From the NCBI GenBank assembly GCA_947644195.1, contig CANRZB010000001.1:120801-184800 (forward strand): a DNA stretch of 64,000 nt, given 5' to 3'. Positions 26,711 through 36,348 of this stretch are shown one piece after another. Every line of letters begins with the position of its first letter. The first letter of the stretch is position 1. The notes beneath the pieces are model-generated. The model was not told the DNA's origin. It searched no databases and saw only the letters and a list, made by a program, of their open reading frames with translations. Origin of the DNA: an uncultured Clostridium sp. GTDB taxonomy: Bacteria; Bacillota; Clostridia; Lachnospirales; Lachnospiraceae. The position numbers and the translations under genes are program-made.

Positions 26711-27362
26711 GACTCATAACCTCCTTTAACATTCTGATGTTCTCTTTAATATTCCCTTGAAAAACAGCAGTGCCCGCCACCACTAAATCAGTTCCGCAAC
26801 GCACTGTTTCCACAATATTCTCTAAATGAATCCCTCCGTCTATCTCTATCCGGTAATGATGTCCCTCCTGGCTGCGGATTTCCTTTAATTGTTTCACCTT
26901 ATCCAAAGTCTCCGGAATCAAAACCTGCCCGCCAAACCCCGGATGAACTCCCATAATTAACACCATATCAAGTTTGGGCAGATAGGGTTTCAGCACGGAA
27001 ACCGGTGTTTCAGGACAAAGGGAAACCGCTGTCTCGGCTCCGGAAGCACGAATGGCGCTGAGCGTCCCATCCAGATCTTCACAAGCCTCATAATGCACGG
27101 TAATACCGTCTGCACCCGCATCGCGAAAATCCGAAATATAGCGGATTGGCTCCTGTACCATTAAATGGACATCAAAAAATAAATCCGTAATTTTTCGCAG
27201 GGAAGCGATGACTGGCATGCCAAAAGAAATCGCTGGCACAAACATACCATCCATCACATCTATATGCAGAAACTCAATGTTCTCCTGCTCCAAATCACGG
27301 ATTTGGTCTCCCAAACGACTAAAATCTGCCGACAATATCGACGGTGCTAACTGACTCTTCAT
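26700..27362 (-). CDS. rpe: Ribulose-phosphate 3-epimerase
   Basis: A 220-residue TIM-barrel enzyme of the pentose phosphate pathway. Seen: APSILSADFSRLG at the N-terminus, HIDVMDGMFVPAISFG, FDVHLMV with the metal-ligand His, GVHPGFGGQ and EIDGGI. All are standard. It lies 33 bases after rsgA, the usual Firmicutes order. Confidence 0.96.
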   Translation of the reverse strand: MKSQLAPSILSADFSRLGDQIRDLEQENIEFLHIDVMDGMFVPAISFGMPVIASLRKITDLFFDVHLMVQEPIRYISDFRDAGADGITVHYEACEDLDGTLSAIRASGAETAVSLCPETPVSVLKPYLPKLDMVLIMGVHPGFGGQVLIPETLDKVKQLKEIRSQEGHHYRIEIDGGIHLENIVETVRCGTDLVVAGTAVFQGNIKENIRMLKEVMSHDS

Positions 27363-27395
27363 AGCGGCTGCCTCGCCTTTCTATAATATATAGGA

Positions 27396-28274
27396 TTAAT
27401 AGCGTTTTTTGTGACTCAGTTCCTCATAAAACATCTTATAATTTTCGTATCGGTTTTTCGGAATCTCCCCCCGTTCCAGTGCCTCTTTCACTGCACAATC
27501 CGGTTCATGGACATGCACACATCCCAGAAAACGGCACTGTTCCTGGTAAGGAATAAATTCCTCATAATAATGCCGCAGATCCTCCTTTTCCAGATCTGGC
27601 AAACTCAGGGAAGTAAACCCCGGCGTATCCATCAAATAAGTATCTCCTCCCAGGGAAAACAGCTCCGAATGTCTCGTTGTATGCTTTCCCCGCTTGATTT
27701 TTTCACTGATCTGTCCGGTCTCCATCTGCGCTTCCGGAAAGATCGCATTGATCACAGAAGATTTTCCCGTACCGGAAGGTCCCGCCAATACCGTTGTCCG
27801 ATGAAGGAGATTTTCCTGCAAAACATCCAGTCCTTCGCCTCGGTACGTACTGGTCAGGTAAATATCTGCACCGCTCTTTTGGTATTGCAGAATCATTTCC
27901 TGTACCTCATCTTCTTCTACTGTATCCATTTTATTAAAACAAATTCCTACCGGAATCCCCTGGGCTTTCATCATCAAGAGAAAACGATCCAATAAATTCA
28001 GGTTTGGTTTCGGATAAGACACCGCAAAGATTACAATTGCCTGATCCACATTCGCTACTGCGGGACGAATCAGAACATTTTGTCTCGGCAGGATTTGTTC
28101 TACATTTCCGATCCGTTTTTCAGGATCAATCAGATCCACTTCCACATTGTCTCCGACGTGCGGTTTCTCCCTGCGATTACGGAAAACCCCCTTCGCCTTA
28201 CATTCCAACACTCCCAAATCCGGGACATGAACATAGTAAAACCCTGCAATTCCACGAATGATCTTCCCCTGCAT
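27396..28274 (-). CDS. rsgA: Ribosome small-subunit-dependent GTPase RsgA
   Basis: A 292-residue circularly permuted GTPase that acts in 30S maturation. Seen: N-terminal OB-fold, NKMD (G4) before the P-loop GPSGTGKSS, DTPGF (G3), and the zinc knuckle CRFLGCVHVHEPDC. The start codon overlaps the prkC stop (TAATG), which argues for coupled translation. Confidence 0.96.
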   Translation of the reverse strand: MQGKIIRGIAGFYYVHVPDLGVLECKAKGVFRNRREKPHVGDNVEVDLIDPEKRIGNVEQILPRQNVLIRPAVANVDQAIVIFAVSYPKPNLNLLDRFLLMMKAQGIPVGICFNKMDTVEEDEVQEMILQYQKSGADIYLTSTYRGEGLDVLQENLLHRTTVLAGPSGTGKSSVINAIFPEAQMETGQISEKIKRGKHTTRHSELFSLGGDTYLMDTPGFTSLSLPDLEKEDLRHYYEEFIPYQEQCRFLGCVHVHEPDCAVKEALERGEIPKNRYENYKMFYEELSHKKRY

Positions 28275-30355
28275 TATTGTTTAACCTTCTTGAACTCAAC
28301 ATTGTACGTTCCACCAATCTGCTGGTCATTCTTAAACAGCTTGACTGTCCCGTTATTGTCACTCCATCCATCAATTGAGAATTCTCTTGGAAAATCACTA
28401 TAACTCAATGTACCGCTGAATACTGCCCGGCTCTTACCATCCTGCTCCATAACCAGCTTAATATTTGCCGGCTCCTCGTCCTCGTAATCAAATGGATTAC
28501 TGTTGATCCGCAGACGTCCCTCATATTTATAAGATTCCTCCGGCGTTGGCTCAGGGGTATTCTGGTTTTTCGGTCCCAAACTAACCGTAAATCCAATCTC
28601 TGTACCCACTTCCACACGGGTAGAAGCCTTGACTGTCTGGCTCACAATATAGTCTTTCTTAACAGTATCACTATATACATAGCTTGGATTATCCGGCGCT
28701 TCTAATCCCGCATCCGCCAATTTTTCTAAGGCAACCGAAAGTTTTTTGTTCACAATATTAGGCACTTTTACCGTATTGCTCTTTGGTCCCTTGCTGATAA
28801 TCAATTTCACAGAAGAATTCTTCTCCACGCTAGATCCCACAACAGGATCTGTACCGGAAACCTGACCTTTCTCTACCGTATCACTATATGCCTCGGACGT
28901 TCCAGATACGGTAAGCCCTTTTCCCTCTAAGATACGGGTCGCTTCAGAAACAGACTTGTTAGCAACATCCGGGATCGTAATACCGCTCTTCCCCTGGCTG
29001 TAATAGATTTTGACATAGGAATAGGCATCAACCTCTTCTCCGGACGCCGGATCCTGGTCTGTTACCTTATTCGCATCCTCTGATGACTCCACAGGTTCCA
29101 ATCTGGCTTTCAGATTTGCATCTTCCAGCAGCTTTTCTGCATCTTCTAAAGTATGACCAATCAGGGAAGGTACGATTACCTTATCCTCAGAATCCGCCGT
29201 TGCCTGCGGTTCCTGGGTATCACTCACAGCGGCAGAAGGGGTTGCTTTTGCCGGCTTCTTACTGCGCCCGCTGCCCCACCAGCCTAACACGGTACCAATT
29301 AATAATATAACGATTAATACGATAACTATCGCTACCACTCCACTACAGATCTTCAAGATCCGTTCCAGTTTCGGATCAATCGCATCCTCATCCAGATCAT
29401 CCACAGCATCCTCTTTCCCTTCCTCCGGGCTCACATTCCGGGGAACCTCTTTTTTCAGGTGAGTAACATCATCATCCTCCAAAACAATCGTCGGAGAATC
29501 ATCTGCCACATCGCTGATAATCACATAATTTCCATCTGGTTCCGTTAATGCCCTTTTTAAATCGACAATTAAAGCCGAAGCGGTCATATAACGCATATCC
29601 GGCTTTTTCTGCATACATTTCATGACTATTTTTGCAAGACTGTGCGGAATCTCGGGATCCACCTCATCTAAGATCTGCGCCTCCTCCTGGATATGCGCAA
29701 GCGCAACAGTAACCGTACTGTCTCCTTCAAACGGCACGGTCCCTGCTAACATTTCATATAATGTCACTCCCAGTGAATAAATATCACTCTTTTCATCACT
29801 ATAGCCGCCCCTTGCCTGCTCCGGGCTGATATAGTGTACGGATCCCATAGCATTCGAGGTAATTGTATTGGAGGTTGCCGCTTTCGCAATCCCAAAATCT
29901 GTCACCTTTACTTTGCCCTCTTTGGAGATAATGATATTCTGTGGTTTGATATCACGGTGAATAATGTTATTATCATGGGCCGCCTGCATCCCCTGTGCAA
30001 TCTGCACTCCGATACCGACAGCTTCATTTACATCCAGCTTCCCCTTCTTTTCAATAAATTTCTTGAGGGTAATTCCTTCCACCAGTTCCATAACAATATA
30101 GTATAAATCGTCATCTTCCCCTACGTCATAAACATTGACCACATTAGGGTGTGACAATCCTGCCACAGACTGCGCTTCTCCGCGAAATTTAGAGACAAAT
30201 TTGACGTCATTGCTGTATTCCTGTTTCAAGATTTTAATGGCAACATAACGGTTTAACCGCTGATCCCTTGCCTTATATACATCCGCCATCCCGCCGGTTC
30301 CCACCCGGTCAATGATCTCATACCTATCTCCTAATAACATTCCTGGATTAACCAT
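28274..30355 (-). CDS. prkC: Ser/Thr protein kinase with PASTA domains
   Basis: A 693-residue membrane kinase sensing muropeptides or lipid II. Seen: Hanks kinase domain (residues about 12-270) with HRDIKPQN and DFGIAK, a membrane segment at about 345-370, and three PASTA domains (about 400-600) followed by a C-terminal beta-rich domain. The ATG at 30355 follows GGAGGAG; the frame upstream runs into element C. PrkC and Stp act as an opposing pair on the translation and cell-wall machinery. Here the normally tight stp-prkC junction is opened by about 300 bases. Confidence 0.95.
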   Translation of the reverse strand: MVNPGMLLGDRYEIIDRVGTGGMADVYKARDQRLNRYVAIKILKQEYSNDVKFVSKFRGEAQSVAGLSHPNVVNVYDVGEDDDLYYIVMELVEGITLKKFIEKKGKLDVNEAVGIGVQIAQGMQAAHDNNIIHRDIKPQNIIISKEGKVKVTDFGIAKAATSNTITSNAMGSVHYISPEQARGGYSDEKSDIYSLGVTLYEMLAGTVPFEGDSTVTVALAHIQEEAQILDEVDPEIPHSLAKIVMKCMQKKPDMRYMTASALIVDLKRALTEPDGNYVIISDVADDSPTIVLEDDDVTHLKKEVPRNVSPEEGKEDAVDDLDEDAIDPKLERILKICSGVVAIVIVLIVILLIGTVLGWWGSGRSKKPAKATPSAAVSDTQEPQATADSEDKVIVPSLIGHTLEDAEKLLEDANLKARLEPVESSEDANKVTDQDPASGEEVDAYSYVKIYYSQGKSGITIPDVANKSVSEATRILEGKGLTVSGTSEAYSDTVEKGQVSGTDPVVGSSVEKNSSVKLIISKGPKSNTVKVPNIVNKKLSVALEKLADAGLEAPDNPSYVYSDTVKKDYIVSQTVKASTRVEVGTEIGFTVSLGPKNQNTPEPTPEESYKYEGRLRINSNPFDYEDEEPANIKLVMEQDGKSRAVFSGTLSYSDFPREFSIDGWSDNNGTVKLFKNDQQIGGTYNVEFKKVKQ

Positions 30356-30372
30356 ATTCTCCTCCATTCTGT

Positions 30373-30539
30373 CCTGGTGTACTGGCACATTTATATTTCG
30401 CCAAATGGCTTGCCCGAATTTTCTTCTGCCACGTTGTCGTCGATCAACGATGCCACCGCATCGCCTCTCTCCTCCGCCTTGCAGATTGAAAAATCGTTCT
30501 ACGCCATTTAGCTGAAAATAAACGTGTCAGTACACTAGT
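30373..30539. repeat. Palindromic MITE-like element C (167 bp, ACTAGTGT termini)
   Basis: The left end (30373-30394) and the complement of the right end (30518-30539) match at 18 of 22 positions (GTGTACTG core). The interior contains GCCACCGC and CGCCTTGCAGAT, shared with element A. It lies just upstream of the prkC RBS, inside the stp-prkC gap. The remaining bases of this gap (30540-30658) show no ORF or clear signal. Confidence 0.75.
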
Positions 30540-30658
30540 TTCGACATTCCTCTATCTATTATGGCTCACAAAATGCCTGCTTATTTTCTAATATTATTCT
30601 TTTCACATTCCAAAAAAACTAATTCTGCCGTTTTTGACAGCATCTACCCACGGAAACC

Positions 30659-31387
30659 TTATACCGTTACCTTTGCCAAAACCACAGTAATATTATCACT
30701 ACCACCATTTTCGTTTGCCCTCGCAATCAAGGTGTCTCCTGCGTCCTGCAAAGATTTGCTGTGTTTCACAATATATTCCATATCTTCATCTTCTACCATA
30801 TTCGATAATCCGTCGCTGCATAACATAACAATGTCTTTGGGACAGATCTCTACCTCGAAAAAGTCAGCCTGCACAGACTGATCAATACCCACAGCACGGG
30901 TAATAATATTTTTCTGCGGATGAACTCTGGCTTCACTTTCTGTAATATTTCCCTGCTTTACCATCTCTTCGACCAGGGAATGGTCATCGGTTATCTGTAA
31001 AATATCATCATCCCGCAGCAAATACAAGCGGGAATCTCCAATATTAGCTACATACAAGGTATCCTCCTGCATGGTGCACGCCACAAGCGTGGTTCCCATC
31101 CCCTCGTATTCCTCATGTTCCTGGGACTCTGAAAAAACAGCACCATTGGCAGAATCCACCGCCTCCTCAAAAATAGAAACGGGCGTCTTGTAATCGCTCT
31201 GTTCAATAGATTGCACCATCTTCTCCACACAGAGCTTAGATGCATAATCTCCTGCTTTATGTCCCCCCATACCATCCGCTACAATAAATAAATTACGGAA
31301 ACTACCTACGCTATTCTCACTACAATACATATAGTCTTGGTTCACTGCCCGTTTCGAGCCGACGTCTGTCTTTGCATATGCACTCAT
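30659..31387 (-). CDS. stp: PP2C-type Ser/Thr protein phosphatase
   Basis: A 242-residue Mn/Mg-dependent phosphatase counteracting PrkC. Seen: VADGMGGHKAGDYAS, NIGDSRLYL, LCSDGLSN and NGGSDNITVVL, the complete PP2C metal-ligand set. The ATG at 31387 follows GGAGGG. It lies between rlmN and prkC, as in most Firmicutes. Confidence 0.95.
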   Translation of the reverse strand: MSAYAKTDVGSKRAVNQDYMYCSENSVGSFRNLFIVADGMGGHKAGDYASKLCVEKMVQSIEQSDYKTPVSIFEEAVDSANGAVFSESQEHEEYEGMGTTLVACTMQEDTLYVANIGDSRLYLLRDDDILQITDDHSLVEEMVKQGNITESEARVHPQKNIITRAVGIDQSVQADFFEVEICPKDIVMLCSDGLSNMVEDEDMEYIVKHSKSLQDAGDTLIARANENGGSDNITVVLAKVTV

Positions 31388-31519
31388 GTAGTTTCCCTCC
31401 TTTGTTTTTACTATCACTGTCTGTCATCACACCGGTTCCAAACAATCTTACCGATAACAAAAAACAGTTTAGTCATTTTATCTTGAACATTTTAGCACAA
31501 CCCACGAAAAAGGACAAGT

Positions 31520-31547
31520 AAAAAGGGTTTTTGTTTCCCTTTTTTAT
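31520..31547 (-). terminator. Possible hairpin after rlmN
   Basis: On the minus strand AAAAAGGG pairs with CCCTTTTT just past the rlmN stop. The stem is short and A/T-rich, so termination would be partial; stp may be reached by read-through. Confidence 0.4.
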
Positions 31548-32584
31548 ACTTTTTCCCGAGCATGGGAACGCCGTAACTGGCCACAGGCAGCATCAATATC
31601 ACTGCCCATTTCTCTGCGGACTGTTGCATTAATATGATGTTTTTCTAACACTGCCTTGAATTGAGTTACGTTCGACCGCTCAGAACGGTTCCCCATTCTG
31701 CCTTCCACAGGATTGAGTGGAATCAGATTGACGTGACACAGAAGCCCCTGCAACAATTGACTTAATTCCTCCGCGTATTTCGGGCTATCATTTTTCTGCT
31801 CCACCAAACTATATTCAAAAGTAACCCTTCTTCCGGTATGTTCCACGTACTCCCGACACGCCTCGAGAATTTCCTGGATCGAATAGCGCAAAGCGATTGG
31901 CATCATTTCCGCTCGCAGCCTATCGTTTGGCGCATGAAGAGAAACCGCCAGGGTAATGGACAAATCTTCTGCCATCAATTGTCGAATCCGGTCTACCAGG
32001 CCGCAGGTAGACAGCGTTATGCTTCGCTGGCTGATATGCAGGCCATCCTCCCCCGACAACATTCGAATAAACTGCATGACATTATCATAGTTATCCAGAG
32101 GTTCTCCGATTCCCATCAGAATGACATTGGATACCCGTTCCCCTGTTACCCGCTGTATCGTATAAACCTGATCCAACATTTCCGAAACATGCAGACTGCG
32201 CACCAATCCTCCTACCGTCGAAGCACAGAACCGGCACCCCATCCGACAACCTACCTGAGTCGAGATACAGACACTATTTCCATGGTGATATTGCATCCAA
32301 ACGCTTTCTACCGTATTCCCATCGGATAGTTCCATCAAAAACTTTTCCGTGCCATCCTGTGATATCTGCCGACGGATTACCGTTGTCCCACACATGATAC
32401 AGCGTTCCTGTAATTTTTCCCGGAAGGATTTGGATAAATTCGTCATTTCCCCAAATTCCAACGCCAATTTTTGATGCATCCATTGATATAATTGTTTGGC
32501 GCGAAATTTCTGTTCCCCCAATTGCTCCACAAAAACCTGGAGCTGCTGCAAATTCATACTTTTAATATCTGTCTTTTCCGTCAT
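31544..32584 (-). CDS. rlmN: Dual-specificity 23S rRNA/tRNA adenine-C2 methyltransferase RlmN
   Basis: A 346-residue radical-SAM enzyme methylating A2503 of 23S rRNA and A37 of some tRNAs. Seen: the cluster motif GCRMGCRFCAS (CxxxCxxC), IGEPLDNYDN, and the C-terminal conserved cysteine at DAACGQLR. The ATG at 32584 follows GGGAGG and overlaps the rsmB end by 23 bases. The reading frame extends upstream antisense to nothing useful and without an RBS. Confidence 0.95.
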   Translation of the reverse strand: MTEKTDIKSMNLQQLQVFVEQLGEQKFRAKQLYQWMHQKLALEFGEMTNLSKSFREKLQERCIMCGTTVIRRQISQDGTEKFLMELSDGNTVESVWMQYHHGNSVCISTQVGCRMGCRFCASTVGGLVRSLHVSEMLDQVYTIQRVTGERVSNVILMGIGEPLDNYDNVMQFIRMLSGEDGLHISQRSITLSTCGLVDRIRQLMAEDLSITLAVSLHAPNDRLRAEMMPIALRYSIQEILEACREYVEHTGRRVTFEYSLVEQKNDSPKYAEELSQLLQGLLCHVNLIPLNPVEGRMGNRSERSNVTQFKAVLEKHHINATVRREMGSDIDAACGQLRRSHAREKV

Positions 32585-34073
32585 CGGCTTCCTCCCTGTT
32601 CCGTCTGAATTTGGCAACAAAAAAACCATCCGTTTGATCGGTCGGAAGGATTTGTAAATATCCCTGTTTCCCGGTCCTGCCCTGTAGTTTCGCCGGAAGG
32701 CAGTCCTCGATGGATTCCGGTTGAAAAGGCAGATTCTCCCGAATCCAAACCGCATTATTCTGATTCTCCTCTGCACCCATCGTACAGGTACTGTAGAGCA
32801 GGACTCCACCCGGTTTTACATACCGGCTGACAGTCTGCAAAATCTCCCGCTGCAATTTCGCCAGAGCGGTTACATCTCCCCGGTCAGTATGATATTTTAT
32901 ATCACATTTCCCACCCAATACTCCCAGACCGGAACAAGGCAGATCGGCAATCAGAACATCCGCTGTCCCGATCCATTCTTCTCTCATTACTCTGGCATCC
33001 TGCTTATATAAGGTTGCCGTTTCCGCCCCGGTGCGGTCTAAATTTTCCCGGATCAGCTGCACTTTTTTCTCACTGAGATCACATGACAGCAGAGTTCCCT
33101 TTCCCTGCAGCAGATCAGCCGCATGAACCGTCTTGCCGCCCGGAGCTGCACAGACGTCGATCACCGTCTGTCCCGGCCGGATTCCGGACACCCTTCCAAC
33201 CACCATGGAACTTTCTGCCTGCACTTGAATCCATCCCTGGCGAAATGCATCCAGTTCCCCAAGCCTGTCATATCCTTTCAGACGCATCGCTTCCGGAAAT
33301 AGAGATCCCTCCTGCACCTGCACTCCCTGTCTCTCCAGGGAATCCCTGACTTCTTGGATCCTACCGATATCGTATTCTCCCTGGTCTTCCCCAAAAGGAC
33401 AGGGTATTACAGAAGATGCCACCACTTCTGTCCCTTTTTGGGGACCAGACACCCGCGATGGCTCCCAGTGTCCCAAAAACTGGTTACAGCGCACGCATAT
33501 GGAATGATCTCGTTCCAGATAGCTTTGCAAAATCTGCTCTACCTGATCCTGCGAATACTCCTGCAATAAATATTCGATAATCCAGGGCGGCATGGAATAC
33601 CTGATCCTGGCATATTCTTTAAAATTGCTCCGGTCCGGGAAAATCAACTCATCCAAATGCCTCTCAATCCCACGCAGGACCCCATTGACAAATCCGCGCA
33701 ACCCCTGCATCCCCCGTTTCATAACCAAACGAACTGCCTCATCACAGGCGGCATGGTTCGGCACCTGATCCATGTACCGAAATTGGTACACTGCCATACG
33801 GAGAATACAGCGTATTACGGGTTTCATTTTGCGAAGAGGTACTTTTGAATACTGACCAATCCACTCATCCAATTCCAGGCAGCGCTCTACGGTTCCCTCC
33901 GACAGCCGGGTCAAAAAAGCCCGGTCCTGCCTGGTTAAATCCGCATTTTCCGCCAAAACTCGGTGTAATACCTGATCGCAGTACTGATCCTCCTCCAGCG
34001 TCTGCATGATAACCTGCAATGCTAACGCCCTGACATTTTTCCCCTGCTTCGGTTTCCCTGTTTTTCCGCTCAT
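32562..34073 (-). CDS. rsmB: 16S rRNA (cytosine(967)-C(5))-methyltransferase RsmB
   Basis: A 503-residue enzyme: N-terminal NusB-like RNA-binding domain (residues about 10-140), then the methyltransferase domain with CAAPGGKTVHAA (SAM site), DLPCSGLG and LLYSTCTM, the two catalytic cysteines. It is longer than the roughly 440-residue norm because of an extension between the domains. The GGAGG site lies 5 bases before the ATG. It partly fills the small gap to fmt. Confidence 0.94.
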   Translation of the reverse strand: MSGKTGKPKQGKNVRALALQVIMQTLEEDQYCDQVLHRVLAENADLTRQDRAFLTRLSEGTVERCLELDEWIGQYSKVPLRKMKPVIRCILRMAVYQFRYMDQVPNHAACDEAVRLVMKRGMQGLRGFVNGVLRGIERHLDELIFPDRSNFKEYARIRYSMPPWIIEYLLQEYSQDQVEQILQSYLERDHSICVRCNQFLGHWEPSRVSGPQKGTEVVASSVIPCPFGEDQGEYDIGRIQEVRDSLERQGVQVQEGSLFPEAMRLKGYDRLGELDAFRQGWIQVQAESSMVVGRVSGIRPGQTVIDVCAAPGGKTVHAADLLQGKGTLLSCDLSEKKVQLIRENLDRTGAETATLYKQDARVMREEWIGTADVLIADLPCSGLGVLGGKCDIKYHTDRGDVTALAKLQREILQTVSRYVKPGGVLLYSTCTMGAEENQNNAVWIRENLPFQPESIEDCLPAKLQGRTGKQGYLQILPTDQTDGFFVAKFRRNREEADDGKDRY

Positions 34074-34094
34074 ATCTCTCCTCCAGACTCGAGA

Positions 34095-35045
34095 TCAATC
34101 AAGCATCATGCCTTCTCTCAAGGAGTATCCTCTGAGAAACGCTTCCGTTTCCATTCGTTTTTTCCCGGCCAGCTGTACCGCAGTGACAGCCAGATAGCCG
34201 TCCCCGGTCTGCACCACAAAATTCTGGCGATTTACTGCCACGATTGTCCCCGGTTCTGCAGAAGGGTATGACGCCGCCTCCTCCATTCCTGCCGAAATGA
34301 CCTCCGCTTCCCATAGTTTCAACATCTTGTCTTCCAGATGGGTGTAAGCGCTCGGCCACGGATTCAGTCCCCGGATCATCCGTTCTATCTGTACCGCAGA
34401 CTGAGAAAAATCTATCTGTCCGGTCTCTTTGGATAGCATTTTCGCCCTCGTATGTTCCGCATGGTTCTGTGGGACCGGATGCAATGTCCCTGCCTCCGCC
34501 TGCTCCAATACTTCCAGAATCATCGGCCCGCCATAGGATGCCAGGCGCTCAAACAAACTACCTCCGGTCTCTTTTTCATCCAACGTATATTTCTTCATCA
34601 GCAGAATATCCCCGGTATCAATCCCTGCATCCATCTGCTGAATTGTGACACCGCTCTCCCGGTCTCCATGAATGACCGACCACTGGATCGGCGCCGCACC
34701 CCTCCACTTTGGCAACAGGGATGCATGTACATTCAAGCATCCATATTTTGGCAGTTCTAAAATTTCCTCCGAAAGGATCTGGCCAAACGCCACCACAACG
34801 ATGACATCGGGATTCAACGTTTGTAACACACGGACAAATGCCGGATCTTTGACACGTTCCGGCTGATATACCGGAATTCCAAATTGTAGCGCAACTTCCT
34901 TGACCGGTGTAATTTGTAACTTGCCACCGCGTCCCTTGGGCTTGTCCGGCTGCGTTACCACTCCCACGATTTCATGTTTGCTCTCTGCCAATGTCTGCAG
35001 GGTCTCTACCGCAAAATCCGGCGTCCCCATAAATACAATTCTCAT
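34095..35045 (-). CDS. fmt: Methionyl-tRNA formyltransferase
   Basis: A 316-residue enzyme that formylates initiator Met-tRNA. Seen: MGTPDFAVETL at the start, NVHASLLPKWRGAAPIQ with the catalytic Asn-His, and DTGDIL with the Asp. The usual upstream neighbour def is absent: the prophage integrase is next. Sequence upstream of the ATG has only a distant AAGGG, so the native promoter or RBS context may have been replaced when the element inserted. Confidence 0.95.
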   Translation of the reverse strand: MRIVFMGTPDFAVETLQTLAESKHEIVGVVTQPDKPKGRGGKLQITPVKEVALQFGIPVYQPERVKDPAFVRVLQTLNPDVIVVVAFGQILSEEILELPKYGCLNVHASLLPKWRGAAPIQWSVIHGDRESGVTIQQMDAGIDTGDILLMKKYTLDEKETGGSLFERLASYGGPMILEVLEQAEAGTLHPVPQNHAEHTRAKMLSKETGQIDFSQSAVQIERMIRGLNPWPSAYTHLEDKMLKLWEAEVISAGMEEAASYPSAEPGTIVAVNRQNFVVQTGDGYLAVTAVQLAGKKRMETEAFLRGYSLREGMMLD

Positions 35046-35109
35046 ATATCTTTATTTATCCCTTAAAAGCCCTTTATTATAAGGGGTTTCTCCTTTCATA
35101 ATATTTTTT

Positions 35110-35134
35110 CTACACCAATTACTACACCAATTTT
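35110..35134. repeat. Tandem 12-bp repeat at the prophage left end
   Basis: CTACACCAATTA is followed directly by CTACACCAATTT, next to the integrase stop codon. Short repeats in this position can be integrase arm-binding sites; the att core itself could not be defined from one end. Confidence 0.5.
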
Positions 35135-36263
35135 AGATGATTTTGAGCATTTTTTCAATGTTGCGTACTTCTTTTGCTCTTTCATCATCTGTCACATGGA
35201 CATACAAATTCATCGTTACGCCAATGTTGGAATGTCCAAGTATCGTCTGCAGTGTCTTTGGACGCATACCAGATTCAATACATCGAGTGGCAAATGTATG
35301 TCTCAAAGCGTGCATGGAGAAATGCCTCATTCCAACCTTATCACAGTAATAATATAACTTTGTGTCATAAGCAGTATTTTTTGTTGGGGAGCCATCTTTG
35401 CAAAGAAAAACCTGGTCAGAAAATTCTACTGATATTACTTTCATTTTTTTAATTTTGCTTTGTTGATTTCTCAGAATCCGAACCGCCTCTTGTGTCAGCG
35501 GAATATCTCGCATCCCGCTTTTAGTTTTTGGCTCTCCAATTTTCCACTCTCCAAATTCGTGTCGATACTCCATCGTTCTGCGAATATGCAACACTCTATG
35601 CTCAAAATCCACATCCGACCATCGCAAGCCGATCATCTCGCCAGTTCTTAAGCCTGTCTGCAAAATTAACGCCCATTGGTTATAGTTGCTCGTTCCTTTA
35701 ACTGTTTCGAGAAATAGCTTCTGTTCCTCAATAGTCAGCACTCTTACGTCTTTTGGTGGTTTTCCTGATCTGCACCTTACATTCTTTGTAACAGGATTCT
35801 TTTCTATTAACTCATTTTCCAAAGCACTGCTAAACATTGCTCCCATAGATACCCTGCAATATTCGATCATAGAGTTAGAATAAGTTTCTGACATTTTTAG
35901 TAAAACATTTTGACAATGAATAGGTTTAACATCTCTAATCAGGAAATCTCCTAAAACAGGCTTAATGTTTCGTTTGTACCGCTCAAGATAATTTCGCTTT
36001 GTATTCTCTCTTATGGTCTGTCCTTTTATATTTTCTATCCAATAATTGAACCATGCATCCACCGTCGGATTTTCGCATTGAAGAACATTTCCATGCTCAT
36101 TCTCAAACTGCGCATCTGCGAGCCATTGTCGGCACTCCTGTAGCTTCTTAAAATATTGCTGTCGGCGTTTCCCTGACTTATCCGTAAACCTTGCTGTGTA
36201 TAATCCGTCCTTCCTCTGGCTTATGCCAATGCCTAGCTCCTTTCCTTTTAGATCCTTACCCAT
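35133..36263 (-). CDS. int: Phage integrase, tyrosine recombinase
   Basis: A 376-residue recombinase with an N-terminal AP2-like arm-binding domain (KDGLYTARFTDKSGKRR), a SAM-like core-binding domain and the catalytic domain: TGLRTGEMIGLRWSD (Arg), HALRHTFAT (HxxR) and GHSNIGVTMNLYVH (His and Tyr). All catalytic residues are present. AAGGAG precedes the ATG. It is the boundary gene next to fmt. Confidence 0.95.
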   Translation of the reverse strand: MGKDLKGKELGIGISQRKDGLYTARFTDKSGKRRQQYFKKLQECRQWLADAQFENEHGNVLQCENPTVDAWFNYWIENIKGQTIRENTKRNYLERYKRNIKPVLGDFLIRDVKPIHCQNVLLKMSETYSNSMIEYCRVSMGAMFSSALENELIEKNPVTKNVRCRSGKPPKDVRVLTIEEQKLFLETVKGTSNYNQWALILQTGLRTGEMIGLRWSDVDFEHRVLHIRRTMEYRHEFGEWKIGEPKTKSGMRDIPLTQEAVRILRNQQSKIKKMKVISVEFSDQVFLCKDGSPTKNTAYDTKLYYYCDKVGMRHFSMHALRHTFATRCIESGMRPKTLQTILGHSNIGVTMNLYVHVTDDERAKEVRNIEKMLKII

Positions 36264-36280
36264 GTTATCGCTCCTTTCTT

Positions 36281-36331
36281 AAAAAAAAGAAGCCTTAATA
36301 CAGCAAGATCATGTTACTATAAAAAGGCTTA
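36281..36331 (-). terminator. Terminator between xis and int
   Basis: On the minus strand AAGCCTT and AAGGCT arms about 27 bases apart are followed by eight T residues. The long loop makes it a moderate candidate. Confidence 0.5.
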
Positions 36332-36348
36332 AAAAACAATATATCTGA

